Positions 34,835 through 43,053 of a stretch of DNA of 64,000 nt are shown here, in pieces. A program made the translations under genes and the position numbers. Numbering within the stretch: position 1 is the first letter of the stretch; each line of letters starts with the position of its first letter. Source of the stretch: Agrobacterium arsenijevicii (GTDB lineage Bacteria > Pseudomonadota > Alphaproteobacteria > Rhizobiales > Rhizobiaceae); contig JWIT01000001.1 in assembly GCA_000949895.1 (NCBI GenBank), positions 1 through 64,000 of the forward strand, in the 5' to 3' direction. The notes beneath the pieces are model-generated. The model was not told the DNA's origin and searched no databases. It worked only from the letters and a program-made list of their open reading frames with translations.

Positions 34835-36477
34835 TGTCGTTCCCCTTCCACATCGTCATCGCCCCCATTCTGGTGCCGCTGATCACCGCTGCACTCCTGT
34901 TGTTCTTCGATGAGCGCCAGCGCGTTGCCAAAGCCGCCATCAGCCTTGCCTCGACCGTTATATTGCTTGTCGTCGCCATCCTGCTGTTCCGCGAGGTGAA
35001 CTCGACGGTCAATACCGAGATCGCGGCGGTGGTTTCGAGCGGCGTCTATCTGCTCGGCAACTGGCCAGCCCCCTTCGGCATCGTGCTTGTCGCCGATCGT
35101 CTCTCCGGGCTGATGGTGCTTTTGACGGCGCTGCTTGCCATTCCGTCGCTGATCTATTCGCTGGCGAAATGGCACAAGGCGGGCGCCCATTTCCATTCGC
35201 TGTTCCAGATGATGCTGATGGGCGTCAACGGCGCGTTTCTGACCGGCGACCTCTTCAACCTCTTCGTTTTCTTCGAGGTGATGCTCGCGGCCTCTTACGG
35301 CTTGCTGCTGCATGGTTCCGGCCAGCAGCGCGTCAAGGCCGGGCTGCATTACATCGCCATCAACCTCGTCGCGGCGCTGTTCTTCCTGATCGGCGTCAGC
35401 CTCATCTATGGCGTCACCGGCACGCTGAACATGGGCGACCTTGCCCATCGCATCGATGGCCTCAACCCGGACCAGCGCATGCTGCTGGAAACCGGCGCTG
35501 CGGTTCTCGGCATCGCGTTTCTGGTCAAGGCTGGCATGTGGCCGCTGAATTTCTGGCTGCCGTCCGCTTATGGCACCGCTTCCGCCCCCGTCGGCGGGCT
35601 GTTTGCAATCATGAGCAAGGTCGGCATCTACGTCATTGCCCGCCTGTCCTTCCTTCTCTTCGGGCAGACCGCGGGGGAATCCGCCGGGTTTGGCCACGAT
35701 GCCCTGCTCGTCGGCGGCATCGCCACCATCATCTTCGGGGCGATCGGCGTTCTGGCATCGCAGGCGCTTGGCCGATTGGCAGGGTTTTCGGTTCTGGTGT
35801 CCTCGGGAACGCTTCTCGCCGCCATGGGCACCGGCAACCCGACGGTTGCGGCCGGCGCGCTCTATTATCTCATCAGCTCCACACTCACCATCAGCGCCTT
35901 TTTCATGCTGATCGAACTGGTGGAGCGCGGGCAGGATGCGGGCGCGAACGTTCTTGCCGTGACCATGGAAGCCTATGGCGAAGGCGAGGATGAGGAGGAA
36001 GAAGAAGAAGTCGGCGTGACCATGCCCGGCACCATGGCGGTGCTTGGCGCGTGTTTTGCGGCCTGCGGCATTCTTCTGGCCGGCCTGCCGCCGCTTTCCG
36101 GCTTCATCGCCAAATTCTCCATGCTGACCGCCATTCTCAACCCTTCGGGGCTGGGTGCCAATGACAACGTCTCCACCCTGTCCTGGTGGCTGGTTTTCCT
36201 GATCGTCTTTGCCGGTTTCGCCTCGCTGATCTCGATGACCCGCGCCGGCATCCGCACCTTCTGGGCCTCCATCGAAGGAACGGTGCCGCGCGTTCTCGTC
36301 ATCGAAATCGCACCCATCATGCTGCTGCTGGGGCTGACGCTCGCCATGACCATACAGGCCGGGCCGGTGATGAGTTACATGCAGGAGACGGCGCGCATTC
36401 TAGACTTGCCGGCAAGCTACATTCAGGGCGTCATTTCCGCCCCGAGAGCCGGAACGCCCCCGGAGGCGCAGCCATGA
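34831..36477 (+). CDS. mnhD: Cation/proton antiporter subunit D
   Basis: A 548-aa NuoM/N-like membrane subunit with about 14 helices. The conserved Lys is in 'FLVKAGMWPLNFWLPSAY' and the Glu in 'FVFFEVMLAASYGLL'. Unusual is a loop near residues 385-395 with eight to ten consecutive acidic residues (E/D run), encoded by GAG/GAA repeats. It overlaps its neighbours by four bases at each end. Confidence 0.95.
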   Translation: MMSFPFHIVIAPILVPLITAALLLFFDERQRVAKAAISLASTVILLVVAILLFREVNSTVNTEIAAVVSSGVYLLGNWPAPFGIVLVADRLSGLMVLLTALLAIPSLIYSLAKWHKAGAHFHSLFQMMLMGVNGAFLTGDLFNLFVFFEVMLAASYGLLLHGSGQQRVKAGLHYIAINLVAALFFLIGVSLIYGVTGTLNMGDLAHRIDGLNPDQRMLLETGAAVLGIAFLVKAGMWPLNFWLPSAYGTASAPVGGLFAIMSKVGIYVIARLSFLLFGQTAGESAGFGHDALLVGGIATIIFGAIGVLASQALGRLAGFSVLVSSGTLLAAMGTGNPTVAAGALYYLISSTLTISAFFMLIELVERGQDAGANVLAVTMEAYGEGEDEEEEEEVGVTMPGTMAVLGACFAACGILLAGLPPLSGFIAKFSMLTAILNPSGLGANDNVSTLSWWLVFLIVFAGFASLISMTRAGIRTFWASIEGTVPRVLVIEIAPIMLLLGLTLAMTIQAGPVMSYMQETARILDLPASYIQGVISAPRAGTPPEAQP

Positions 36478-36962
36478 TAAACCGTGTTCTGCCCTACCCG
36501 CTGCTGACGGTTTCGCTGATCTTCTTCTGGATGACGATCAACAGTTTTTCGCCCGGGCATCTGCTGCTCGGCACCGTCGTTGCCCTCATCGCCTCCTGGG
36601 CGATGGCGTCGCTGCGGCCAGCGAAACCGCGCATCCGCAACTGGCACAAGCTCGTCCAGCTGATCGCGATCGTGCTTTACGACATCATCCGGTCGAATAT
36701 TTCGGTCGTGAAGATCATTCTGTTCCAGCGTGAAAGAGACCGCAAATCCGGCTTCCTCGCGGTGCCGCTCGATATTCGCGATCCGATGGGACTTGCCATT
36801 CTGGCGACGATCCTGACCTCGACGCCGGGAAGCGCATGGCTTGAATATAACTCCAGCCAGGGCACACTTCTCCTTCATGTTCTCGACGATGTGGATGAGG
36901 CTGCCTGGATCAGCCTCATCAAGAACCGATATGAAAAACTGCTGATGGAGATATTCGAATGA
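36474..36962 (+). CDS. mnhE: Cation/proton antiporter subunit E
   Basis: A 162-aa protein with two N-terminal membrane helices and a cytoplasmic domain ('SNISVVKIILFQRE', 'LTSTPGSAWLEY'). The start is ATG 36474, overlapping subunit D by four bases; the longer frame from 36186 is a shadow of subunit D. Confidence 0.93.
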   Translation: MINRVLPYPLLTVSLIFFWMTINSFSPGHLLLGTVVALIASWAMASLRPAKPRIRNWHKLVQLIAIVLYDIIRSNISVVKIILFQRERDRKSGFLAVPLDIRDPMGLAILATILTSTPGSAWLEYNSSQGTLLLHVLDDVDEAAWISLIKNRYEKLLMEIFE

Positions 36963-37240
36963 GTTCGATTATCCTTTTCTGGTCCTTTTCGCTCGCGCAG
37001 CTGATGCTCGCCATCGCCATGACGATTTCCGTCTACCGCATCGCCATCGGCCCGCGCGCCCAGGACCGGGTGCTGGGCGTGGATACGCTCTATGTCAACG
37101 CCATGCTGCTATTGCTGACATTCGGCCTGCGCACCGGCAACGACATCTATTTTGAGGCGTCGCTGCTGATTGCGATCCTCGGCTTCGTCTCCACTGTCGC
37201 CCTTTCCAAATTCATGATGCGCGGCGAGGTGATCGAATGA
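36959..37240 (+). CDS. mnhF: Cation/proton antiporter subunit F
   Basis: A 93-aa, three-helix subunit with the family motif 'YRIAIGPRAQDRVLGVDTL'. It overlaps both neighbours by four bases. Confidence 0.93.
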   Translation: MSSIILFWSFSLAQLMLAIAMTISVYRIAIGPRAQDRVLGVDTLYVNAMLLLLTFGLRTGNDIYFEASLLIAILGFVSTVALSKFMMRGEVIE

Positions 37241-37581
37241 ACAATGCGGCAGAATTTCCGCTCTGGGCCGCCATCCTGGTGGCGTTCTTCGTCCTCCTCG
37301 GCGCCTCACTGACGCTGATCGGCACCATCGGCTTTGCCAAGCTCAACAGCTTCTATGAGCGCCTGCACGCACCAACGCTCGGCACCAGCTGGGGCACCGG
37401 CGGCATCGTCATGGCCTCGATCATCTATTTCTCCGTCTCCGGCGACCGCTTCGCCTTCCACGAGATCTTCATCGGCATCTTCGTGACGGTGACAACGCCG
37501 GTTTCCCTGATGCTGCTGGGGCGTGCTGCGCTTTACCGGGACCGGGCGGAGCAGAATTCGGATAACCGGGAGCATCTTTAG
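37237..37581 (+). CDS. mnhG: Cation/proton antiporter subunit G
   Basis: A 114-aa, three-helix subunit ('LLGASLTLIGTIGFAKLNSFYERLHAPTLG' core, shown here in parts: helix 1 about residues 9-29). It is the last gene of the operon. No strong terminator is visible before the converging alkB gene, only 37 bases away. Confidence 0.92.
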   Translation: MNNAAEFPLWAAILVAFFVLLGASLTLIGTIGFAKLNSFYERLHAPTLGTSWGTGGIVMASIIYFSVSGDRFAFHEIFIGIFVTVTTPVSLMLLGRAALYRDRAEQNSDNREHL

Positions 37582-37618
37582 CGCTTTGGCGGATGGAAAG
37601 CCCTGCTGCGGCGGCTCC

Positions 37619-38215
37619 CTACCCCTCAGGCAATCTTGCGGGAATCACCTTCCGGAAGGTCAGGGAAACTCTCCTGCTTCGGGCTGTCTTTACGCCATTC
37701 ACGATATCCGATTTGCGGGCCGGAATCTCATGGGTCCAATCGTAACGGCCAGTATCTCCAAGCAAGATGCCGGAGCGAGGGGTGAGCACAATACCATGCG
37801 AACGCGTTCCGTGCAGTTCACGGAAAATCATCTCGCATGCGGATAACAGGCTTATGGAAACGATCGTGTCGTCAAAACACGGGACACAATCGACATGCGC
37901 GCTGATGCCCTGCCCCGGAAGATATTCGTTCGCAATCACCTGATCGGGCAAATTCCGGCAATATCCTTCGGTAACCAAACGTTCCGCTAACACACCAAGC
38001 CACGTCGGCAATGTCCCGAGATAGGAATCCGCGGTGATTGCGCGTGCCTTATAATCATACCGGTAACCGAAATGCTGAACACGGCGCTTGAGCACATTGT
38101 TCCATTCACCCACATCAAGCCTCGCCGCAACCAGTGCTTCCTCTTCATGGGTGAGGAAATCACCAAAATACGCAACACCCGGCGGCAGAATAGATGCGCT
38201 TGCGGCATGATCCAT
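37619..38215 (-). CDS. alkB: AlkB-type 2-oxoglutarate/Fe(II) dioxygenase
   Basis: A 198-aa nucleic-acid dealkylation enzyme. Iron ligands are H-x-D in 'ISAHVDCVPC' and a distal His in 'YDWTHEI'; the 2-oxoglutarate arginines are in 'SRRVSLTFR'. 'VIANEYLPGQGI' matches the AlkB substrate/cofactor strand. The layout is nearer to ALKBH8-like short AlkBs than to E. coli AlkB, so the substrate could be DNA or tRNA. The start was set at ATG 38215, with GGGAG 10 bases upstream, rather than TTG 38242. Confidence 0.88.
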   Translation of the reverse strand: MDHAASASILPPGVAYFGDFLTHEEEALVAARLDVGEWNNVLKRRVQHFGYRYDYKARAITADSYLGTLPTWLGVLAERLVTEGYCRNLPDQVIANEYLPGQGISAHVDCVPCFDDTIVSISLLSACEMIFRELHGTRSHGIVLTPRSGILLGDTGRYDWTHEIPARKSDIVNGVKTARSRRVSLTFRKVIPARLPEG

Positions 38216-38385
38216 TTGCAGGCAGCTCCCCGATTGCTTCAAAAAGCATGGCGTAACGCCTGGCTACATCAACCCTATCAAGAGCATATGATAACGAGAG
38301 CCGCTGATCACAATTTTTGCTTGCGCATCGCTAACGGGAAAACCCGGCACGCAGTCAACTCAATAAACTAGGGATTTGAGAAGAA

Positions 38386-38461
38386 TGGTGCCCGGAGGCG
38401 GATTTGAACCACCGACACGCGGATTTTCAATCCGCTGCTCTACCAACTGAGCTATCCGGGC
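38386..38461 (-). tRNA. tRNA-Phe (GAA anticodon)
   Basis: The reverse strand folds with acceptor GCCCGGA/TCCGGGC, D-arm AGCTCAGTTGGTAGAGC, anticodon stem GCGGA/TCCGC with loop TTGAAAA, T-loop GGTTCAAATCC and encoded CCA. Total length is 76 nt. Confidence 0.97.
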
Positions 38462-38756
38462 ACTTCAGGTCCTTGAAGAACCTCCGCTTTTAGCGGGCGG
38501 GGCCGTTTTGGTGCCCCGAAAGTGAGCGGGGTTATAACATCTTGTTCGGACATGGCAAGCGCCATAACGAAGTTTTTTGACAGTTTTTTCACGGTGCCTG
38601 TGGATGGCTGGAATGTGGGCTCAGTGGAGGGCAAATCGCGCACCGGGAGTGCGCTGTTGGTCAACCGTTGAAGCCCTATCTATCTCTCAGCGGCCCAGCC
38701 GGTGCTTTTCCCCTACAGGATCGATCGCTCCGCGGCGACGGGGCGGGGCTGGCCGC
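38462..38756. other. Intergenic region after tRNA-Phe
   Basis: About 295 bases between tRNA-Phe and the next leftward gene. It holds the tRNA-Phe promoter on the reverse strand. I see no gene, strong hairpin or repeat. Confidence 0.5.
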
Positions 38757-39179
38757 TCAAGCCCCTTCCCTGCGCCGTGCGGCGAGGCCGAGGGCGAAAG
38801 GCACCACGGTCACCAGCGCTGCCATGACTGGAGAGGACGCGAAGATGCGGCTGGCGAGCGAGGTGACGGCAACGGAGCGCACCACCATCATCAGACGCGA
38901 ATTCTCGTGGTCTTTATCATTTCTGACATCTACAGGTTTATGGCGGGTCGGGTGGAAAGCGGTCTCCAGCTTTTTCACATCGCGCCGGAGCTTTTCCAGC
39001 TGCTTACGAAGATCATCCAGTTCCGCACGTATCGACGGGTCGGCCGTTGCAGCAGCACGCGCATGTTCGGCAGCTGGTTTTTCGGCCTTTTTCTCCACAG
39101 CCTCTTCGTCCAGCTCAGCCAGATGGTCGTCAAGGTCCGTTGGCTTGTCAAAACCGTGGGATCGCAGTGGTGCTTTCAT
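38757..39179 (-). CDS. Coiled-coil membrane protein of unknown function
   Basis: A 140-aa protein. Residues about 10-90 are highly charged with a heptad pattern ('LDDLRKQLEKLRRDVKKLE'), followed by a basic stretch and one C-terminal membrane helix (about 112-133, 'SPVMAALVTVVPFALGLAA'). It may be a tail-anchored or inner membrane scaffold. Start at ATG 39179 with AGGAG 6 bases upstream; the upstream in-frame extension is non-coding. No family recognised. Confidence 0.75.
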   Translation of the reverse strand: MKAPLRSHGFDKPTDLDDHLAELDEEAVEKKAEKPAAEHARAAATADPSIRAELDDLRKQLEKLRRDVKKLETAFHPTRHKPVDVRNDKDHENSRLMMVVRSVAVTSLASRIFASSPVMAALVTVVPFALGLAARRREGA

Positions 39180-39298
39180 CGCTGTCTCCTGAGGCGTCCT
39201 GAATTGCGGCGGCGGGCTTCTTACCCGGTCTCGCCTTTTCAACGCCTCAGCCGGGCAAAGGATGCACAGAAAGCGACGGCACCGGCGCAATCTGTCCA

Positions 39299-39326
39299 TA
39301 AAAAAACAGGCCCCGAAGGGCCTGTT
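39299..39326 (-). terminator. Terminator of the beta-oxidation cluster
   Basis: AACAGGCCC, loop CGAA, GGGCCTGTT form a 9-bp stem. On the reverse strand the stem is followed by seven T. It lies 21 bases beyond the FadJ-like stop codon. Confidence 0.9.
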
Positions 39327-39346
39327 CATTTGTCTGTCTTGAAGAC

Positions 39347-41563
39347 TTATGCCGCTTTTGCGGTGCTGGCATAGGGATCGAAACGACCGTAGAAGGTCTC
39401 GCCCTTGGCGGCCATGTCCTTCAGCAGCGGTGTCGGCTTGAAGCGTGGGCCGTAGGTCTCGCTGAGCTTTTCGGCCAGCACCACGAAGGTCTTCACGCCC
39501 ATACCGTCGATATAGGAAAGCGCGCCGCCGGTGTAGGGCGCAAAGCCGAAACCGAGGATGGAGCCGACATCGGCTTCACGCGGGTCGGTGACGATACCTT
39601 CTTCCACCGTGCGGGCGGCTTCCAGCGCCACGGTGACCAGGAAGCGCTGTTTCAGCACCTCCATATCCACATTCTCAGGCTTCTGCTGCGGATAGAGATT
39701 CTTCAGGCCGGGCCAGAGGGACTTCTTCGCAGGCTTTGGCGGGTAGTCGTAAAAGCCCTTGGCGTTCTTGCGGCCAAAACGGCCCTCGCCTTCCACCAGC
39801 TTCTTCACCAGCTCCATATGGCGCGGATCGACCGCCTTTTCACCGAGATCGGCAACGGTGGCTTTCAGGATCTTGTAGGAAAGATCGATCGCCACCTCGT
39901 CGTTCAGCGCCAGCGGGCCGACCGGCATGCCGGCGAATTTCGCGGCGTTCTCGATCATGGCGGGCGGCACGCCCTCGATCAGCATGTCGTAGCTTTCCGC
40001 CATGTAGCGCAGCACGCAACGATTGACGAAGAAGCCGCGTGTATCGTTGACGACGATCGGCGTTTTCTTGATTTTCGCCACGTAGTCCAGCGCGACCGCG
40101 AGCGCCTTGTCACCCGTCTCCTTGCCGAGGATCACTTCCGTCAGCATCATCTTCTCGACCGGCGAGAAGAAATGGATGCCGATGAAATCCGCCGGGCGTT
40201 TGGAGTTTTTCGCAAGCCCGGTAATGGGCAGAGTGGAGGTGTTGGAGGCGAAGACCGCTCCTTCAGGCAACACGGCTTCCACCGCCTCGATGACGGCCTT
40301 TTTCACGTCGCGGTCTTCGAATACGGCCTCGATGACGAGATCGGCGTCAGAAAGCGCCGAGTAATCGGAGGTCGGGGTGACGAGGTCGAGCAACGCCTTA
40401 CCTTCGTCCTGCGTCAGCTTGCCCTTGCCGATGGCGGCCTTGACGCTTTCCTCGCAATGGCCCTTGCCCTTGTCGGCCGCGTCCTGATCGCGATCCACCA
40501 GTACAACGGGGATGCCGGCTGCGGCGGTGACATAAGCGACGGCAGCGCCCATGAAGCCAGCGCCGACGACGCCGATCTTCTTGAACTCCGTCTTCGGTTG
40601 GCCTGCCGGGCGACGCGCGCCCTTGCCCAGTTCCTGCATGGAAACGAACAGCGAGCGGATCATGCCGAAGGCTTCCTTCGAGCGAAGGATTTCGGTGAAA
40701 TAACGCTGCTCCACCTTCAGTGCCGTATCGAAGGGCAATTGCAGGCCCTCATAGACGCATTTCAGGATGGCAAGCGCTGCCGGATAGTTGCCGGCGCTTT
40801 CCCGGCGCAGGATCGCCGGAGCGGCCGGCCAGAGCTGGGCAGCAGCCGGCGTCCAGATGCCGCCACCGGGAGCCTTGAAGCCCTTTTCATCCCAGGGAGC
40901 AACCGGTTTCAGGCCGTCCTTGATCATCTGCTTTGCAGCGGAAATCAACTCACCCGGCTCCACCACCTGATGCACCAATCCCATGGCCTTGGCGCGCGCA
41001 CCCGTCAGCGACTGACCGGTGGTCATCATCTGCAATGCCGATTGCGCATCGGTCAGGCGAGGCACGCGTTGGGTGCCACCGGCACCGGGGAAGATGCCGA
41101 CCTTAACTTCCGGCAGAGCGATCTTGAGGCTCTTGGAACTCGAGGCGACACGGCCATGGCAGGCCAGCGACAGCTCGAAAGCGCCGCCCATGCAGGTGCC
41201 GTTGATGGCCGAGACCCACGGCTTGCCATTGGTCTCCAGCTTGCGGAACAGCCCCGTCATGCGGCCAACCAGCTCGAACAGCTTTGCCGCCGCCTGATCC
41301 GGGTTCTTCGCCTTCTCGTCATTATAGAAGGAGAACATCGACTTGATCATCGAAAGATCGGCACCGCCGGAAAACGTGCTCTTGCCGGAGGTGAAAACCA
41401 CGCCCTTGACGGCAGCGTCGGCGACAGTCGCGTCAACGATGGCGTTCAGCTCATCCATCACTTCTGACGTGAAGACGTTCATGGACTTTTCCGGCATGTC
41501 CCAGGTGACAAGGGCAATGCCGTCTGCGTCCGTCTCGATGGTGAAATTGGTATAAGTGCTCAT
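39347..41563 (-). CDS. fadJ: Fatty acid oxidation multifunctional protein (enoyl-CoA hydratase/3-hydroxyacyl-CoA dehydrogenase)
   Basis: A 738-aa bifunctional enzyme. The N-terminal crotonase domain (oxyanion loop 'NGTCMGGAFELSLACHG', catalytic Glu region 'ALPEVKVGIFPGAGGTQR') hydrates enoyl-CoA. The C-terminal dehydrogenase starts at the NAD motif 'GVVGAGFMGAAVAYV' near residue 340 and carries the 'GIHFFSPVEKM' His. Start at ATG 41563 with GAGGA 7 bases upstream. It forms a leftward cluster with the thiolase and acyl-CoA dehydrogenase. fadJ versus fadB cannot be separated by sequence alone. Confidence 0.93.
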   Translation of the reverse strand: MSTYTNFTIETDADGIALVTWDMPEKSMNVFTSEVMDELNAIVDATVADAAVKGVVFTSGKSTFSGGADLSMIKSMFSFYNDEKAKNPDQAAAKLFELVGRMTGLFRKLETNGKPWVSAINGTCMGGAFELSLACHGRVASSSKSLKIALPEVKVGIFPGAGGTQRVPRLTDAQSALQMMTTGQSLTGARAKAMGLVHQVVEPGELISAAKQMIKDGLKPVAPWDEKGFKAPGGGIWTPAAAQLWPAAPAILRRESAGNYPAALAILKCVYEGLQLPFDTALKVEQRYFTEILRSKEAFGMIRSLFVSMQELGKGARRPAGQPKTEFKKIGVVGAGFMGAAVAYVTAAAGIPVVLVDRDQDAADKGKGHCEESVKAAIGKGKLTQDEGKALLDLVTPTSDYSALSDADLVIEAVFEDRDVKKAVIEAVEAVLPEGAVFASNTSTLPITGLAKNSKRPADFIGIHFFSPVEKMMLTEVILGKETGDKALAVALDYVAKIKKTPIVVNDTRGFFVNRCVLRYMAESYDMLIEGVPPAMIENAAKFAGMPVGPLALNDEVAIDLSYKILKATVADLGEKAVDPRHMELVKKLVEGEGRFGRKNAKGFYDYPPKPAKKSLWPGLKNLYPQQKPENVDMEVLKQRFLVTVALEAARTVEEGIVTDPREADVGSILGFGFAPYTGGALSYIDGMGVKTFVVLAEKLSETYGPRFKPTPLLKDMAAKGETFYGRFDPYASTAKAA

Positions 41564-41614
41564 TTGGGATTCCTCTTCCCTCAAATTTCCAGACGTAGCG
41601 ACCCTGTCTCTCTC

Positions 41615-41686
41615 CGTCATGGTCGGGCTTGACCCGACCATCCAGCGGTCTTGGCGTGGATCCTCGGGTCAGGCCCGAGGATGACG
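41615..41686. repeat. Mosaic intergenic repeat with two nested hairpins (FadJ-thiolase gap)
   Basis: CGTCAT and ATGACG bound the element. Inside are two perfect hairpins: TGGTCGGG/CCCGACCA (41620-41640) and ATCCTCGGG/CCCGAGGAT (41660-41682). The type 'gggcttgaccc' flanked by 'cgtcat' is a family I recall as widespread in rhizobial intergenic regions. It fills the 143-base gap between thiolase and fadJ. Confidence 0.8.
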
Positions 41687-41706
41687 GCCGGGGTCGCCCT
41701 CCTGCC

Positions 41707-42915
41707 TCAAACCCGCTCGATAACCGTCGCCGTGCCCATGCCCGCGCCGATGCAGAGCGTGACGAGGGCAGTGTTCAGATCGCGCCGCTCCAGCTCGTCC
41801 AGCACCGTGCCGAGGATCATCGCCCCCGTGGCACCCAGCGGATGGCCCATGGCGATCGCGCCGCCGTTGACGTTCATCCTGTCGTGGCTGATGTCGAAGG
41901 CCTGCATGTAACGCAGTACAACGGCGGCGAAGGCTTCGTTGAGTTCGAAGAGATCGATATCCGCAAGCTTCATGCCGGTCTTTTTCAGGAGCTTTTCGGT
42001 CACATCAACCGGGCCGGTCAGCATCAGCGCCGGATCGGAGCCGATATTGGCGAAAGCCTTGATGCGCGCGCGGGGCTTGATGCCCATCGCCTCGCCGCCT
42101 GCCTTGGAGCCGACCAGCACGGCGGCGGCGCCATCAACGATACCGGACGAATTGCCCGCATGGTGCACGTAGTTGATACGCTCCACTTCCGGGTGCGCCA
42201 TGATGCCGACGGCTTCGAAGCCGCCCATTTCACCCGGCATCTGGAAAGACGGGTTGAGGGAGGCGAGTGCCTGCATGTCCGTGCCCGGACGCATATGCTC
42301 GTCGCGATCAAGGATCGTCAGGCCGTTGCGGTCCTTCACCGGAATGACGGATTTGTTGAAATAGCCCTTTTCCCAGGCGTGTGCTGCGCGCTTCTGGCTT
42401 TCGACGGCATAGGCGTCGACATCGTCACGGGAAAAACCGTATTTGGTGGCGATGAGATCGGCGGAAACACCCTGCGGCATGAAAAAGGCGGGGAAGTTGA
42501 CCGAGGGGTCCATGTACCAGGCGCCGCCCGACATGCCCATGCCGACGCGGGACATGCTTTCCACGCCGCCGGCGATGACGATATCGTCCGAACCGGCCTT
42601 TACCTTGCCGGCCGCGAAGTTGATGGCGTCGAGACCCGAGGCGCAGAAGCGCGAGATCTGCATGCCCGGCGCTTTGTTGGAATAACCGGCCTCGAAGGCG
42701 GCGGCCTTGGGGATCACCGCGCCGGCATCCATGACAGGATCGACACAGCCCATGATGATGTCATCGACAGCAGACGTATCGAGCCCGTTGCGGTCGCGGA
42801 TGGCTTCCAGCGTCTTGGCGGCAAGGCGAACGGAGGGCACCTCATGCAGGCTGCCATCCTTCTTGCCGCGTCCGCGCGGGGTGCGGACATGGTCATAAAT
42901 ATAAACGTCGGTCAT
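41707..42915 (-). CDS. fadA: Acetyl-CoA C-acyltransferase (thiolase)
   Basis: A 402-aa thiolase that cleaves 3-ketoacyl-CoA to acetyl-CoA and a shortened acyl-CoA. The nucleophile Cys is in '[12 protein letters not shown]'; the second active-site Cys and His are in 'CIGAGMGTA' and '[15 protein letters not shown]'. Start at ATG 42915 with GGGAGAGAG upstream; 16 in-frame codons before it are leader. Its place between the acyl-CoA dehydrogenase and fadJ points to beta-oxidation rather than PHB synthesis. Confidence 0.92.
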   Translation of the reverse strand: MTDVYIYDHVRTPRGRGKKDGSLHEVPSVRLAAKTLEAIRDRNGLDTSAVDDIIMGCVDPVMDAGAVIPKAAAFEAGYSNKAPGMQISRFCASGLDAINFAAGKVKAGSDDIVIAGGVESMSRVGMGMSGGAWYMDPSVNFPAFFMPQGVSADLIATKYGFSRDDVDAYAVESQKRAAHAWEKGYFNKSVIPVKDRNGLTILDRDEHMRPGTDMQALASLNPSFQMPGEMGGFEAVGIMAHPEVERINYVHHAGNSSGIVDGAAAVLVGSKAGGEAMGIKPRARIKAFANIGSDPALMLTGPVDVTEKLLKKTGMKLADIDLFELNEAFAAVVLRYMQAFDISHDRMNVNGGAIAMGHPLGATGAMILGTVLDELERRDLNTALVTLCIGAGMGTATVIERV

Positions 42916-42937
42916 TAACTCTCTCCCTGTGGAGACT

Positions 42938-43039
42938 AGAGCATTTCCGGTGAAGCGGATCACCTTGAATGCTCTATCTCCTTGTTTCCACGCATTGTCC
43001 GGACAGAAAACCGCTACGCGCTTTTCCTGGGAATGCTCT
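42938..43039. repeat. Mosaic intergenic repeat with AGAGCATT termini (thiolase-dehydrogenase gap)
   Basis: The element begins AGAGCATT and ends AATGCTCT (inverted termini), with an internal copy GAATGCTCT at 42967. It contains GTGA-AGCGGA-TCAC and the palindrome TGTCCGGACA (42996-43005). The sequence 'ctatctccttgttt...cgca...tccggac' is one I recall as a multicopy Rhizobium/Agrobacterium element. It fills nearly the whole 138-base gap. Confidence 0.75.
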
Positions 43040-43053
43040 CAACGCCAGTCTTC

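Noticed and set aside
39818..41467. A 549-codon plus-strand frame opposite fadJ
   Set aside because: Shadow of the fadJ coding strand; no domain or ribosome site.
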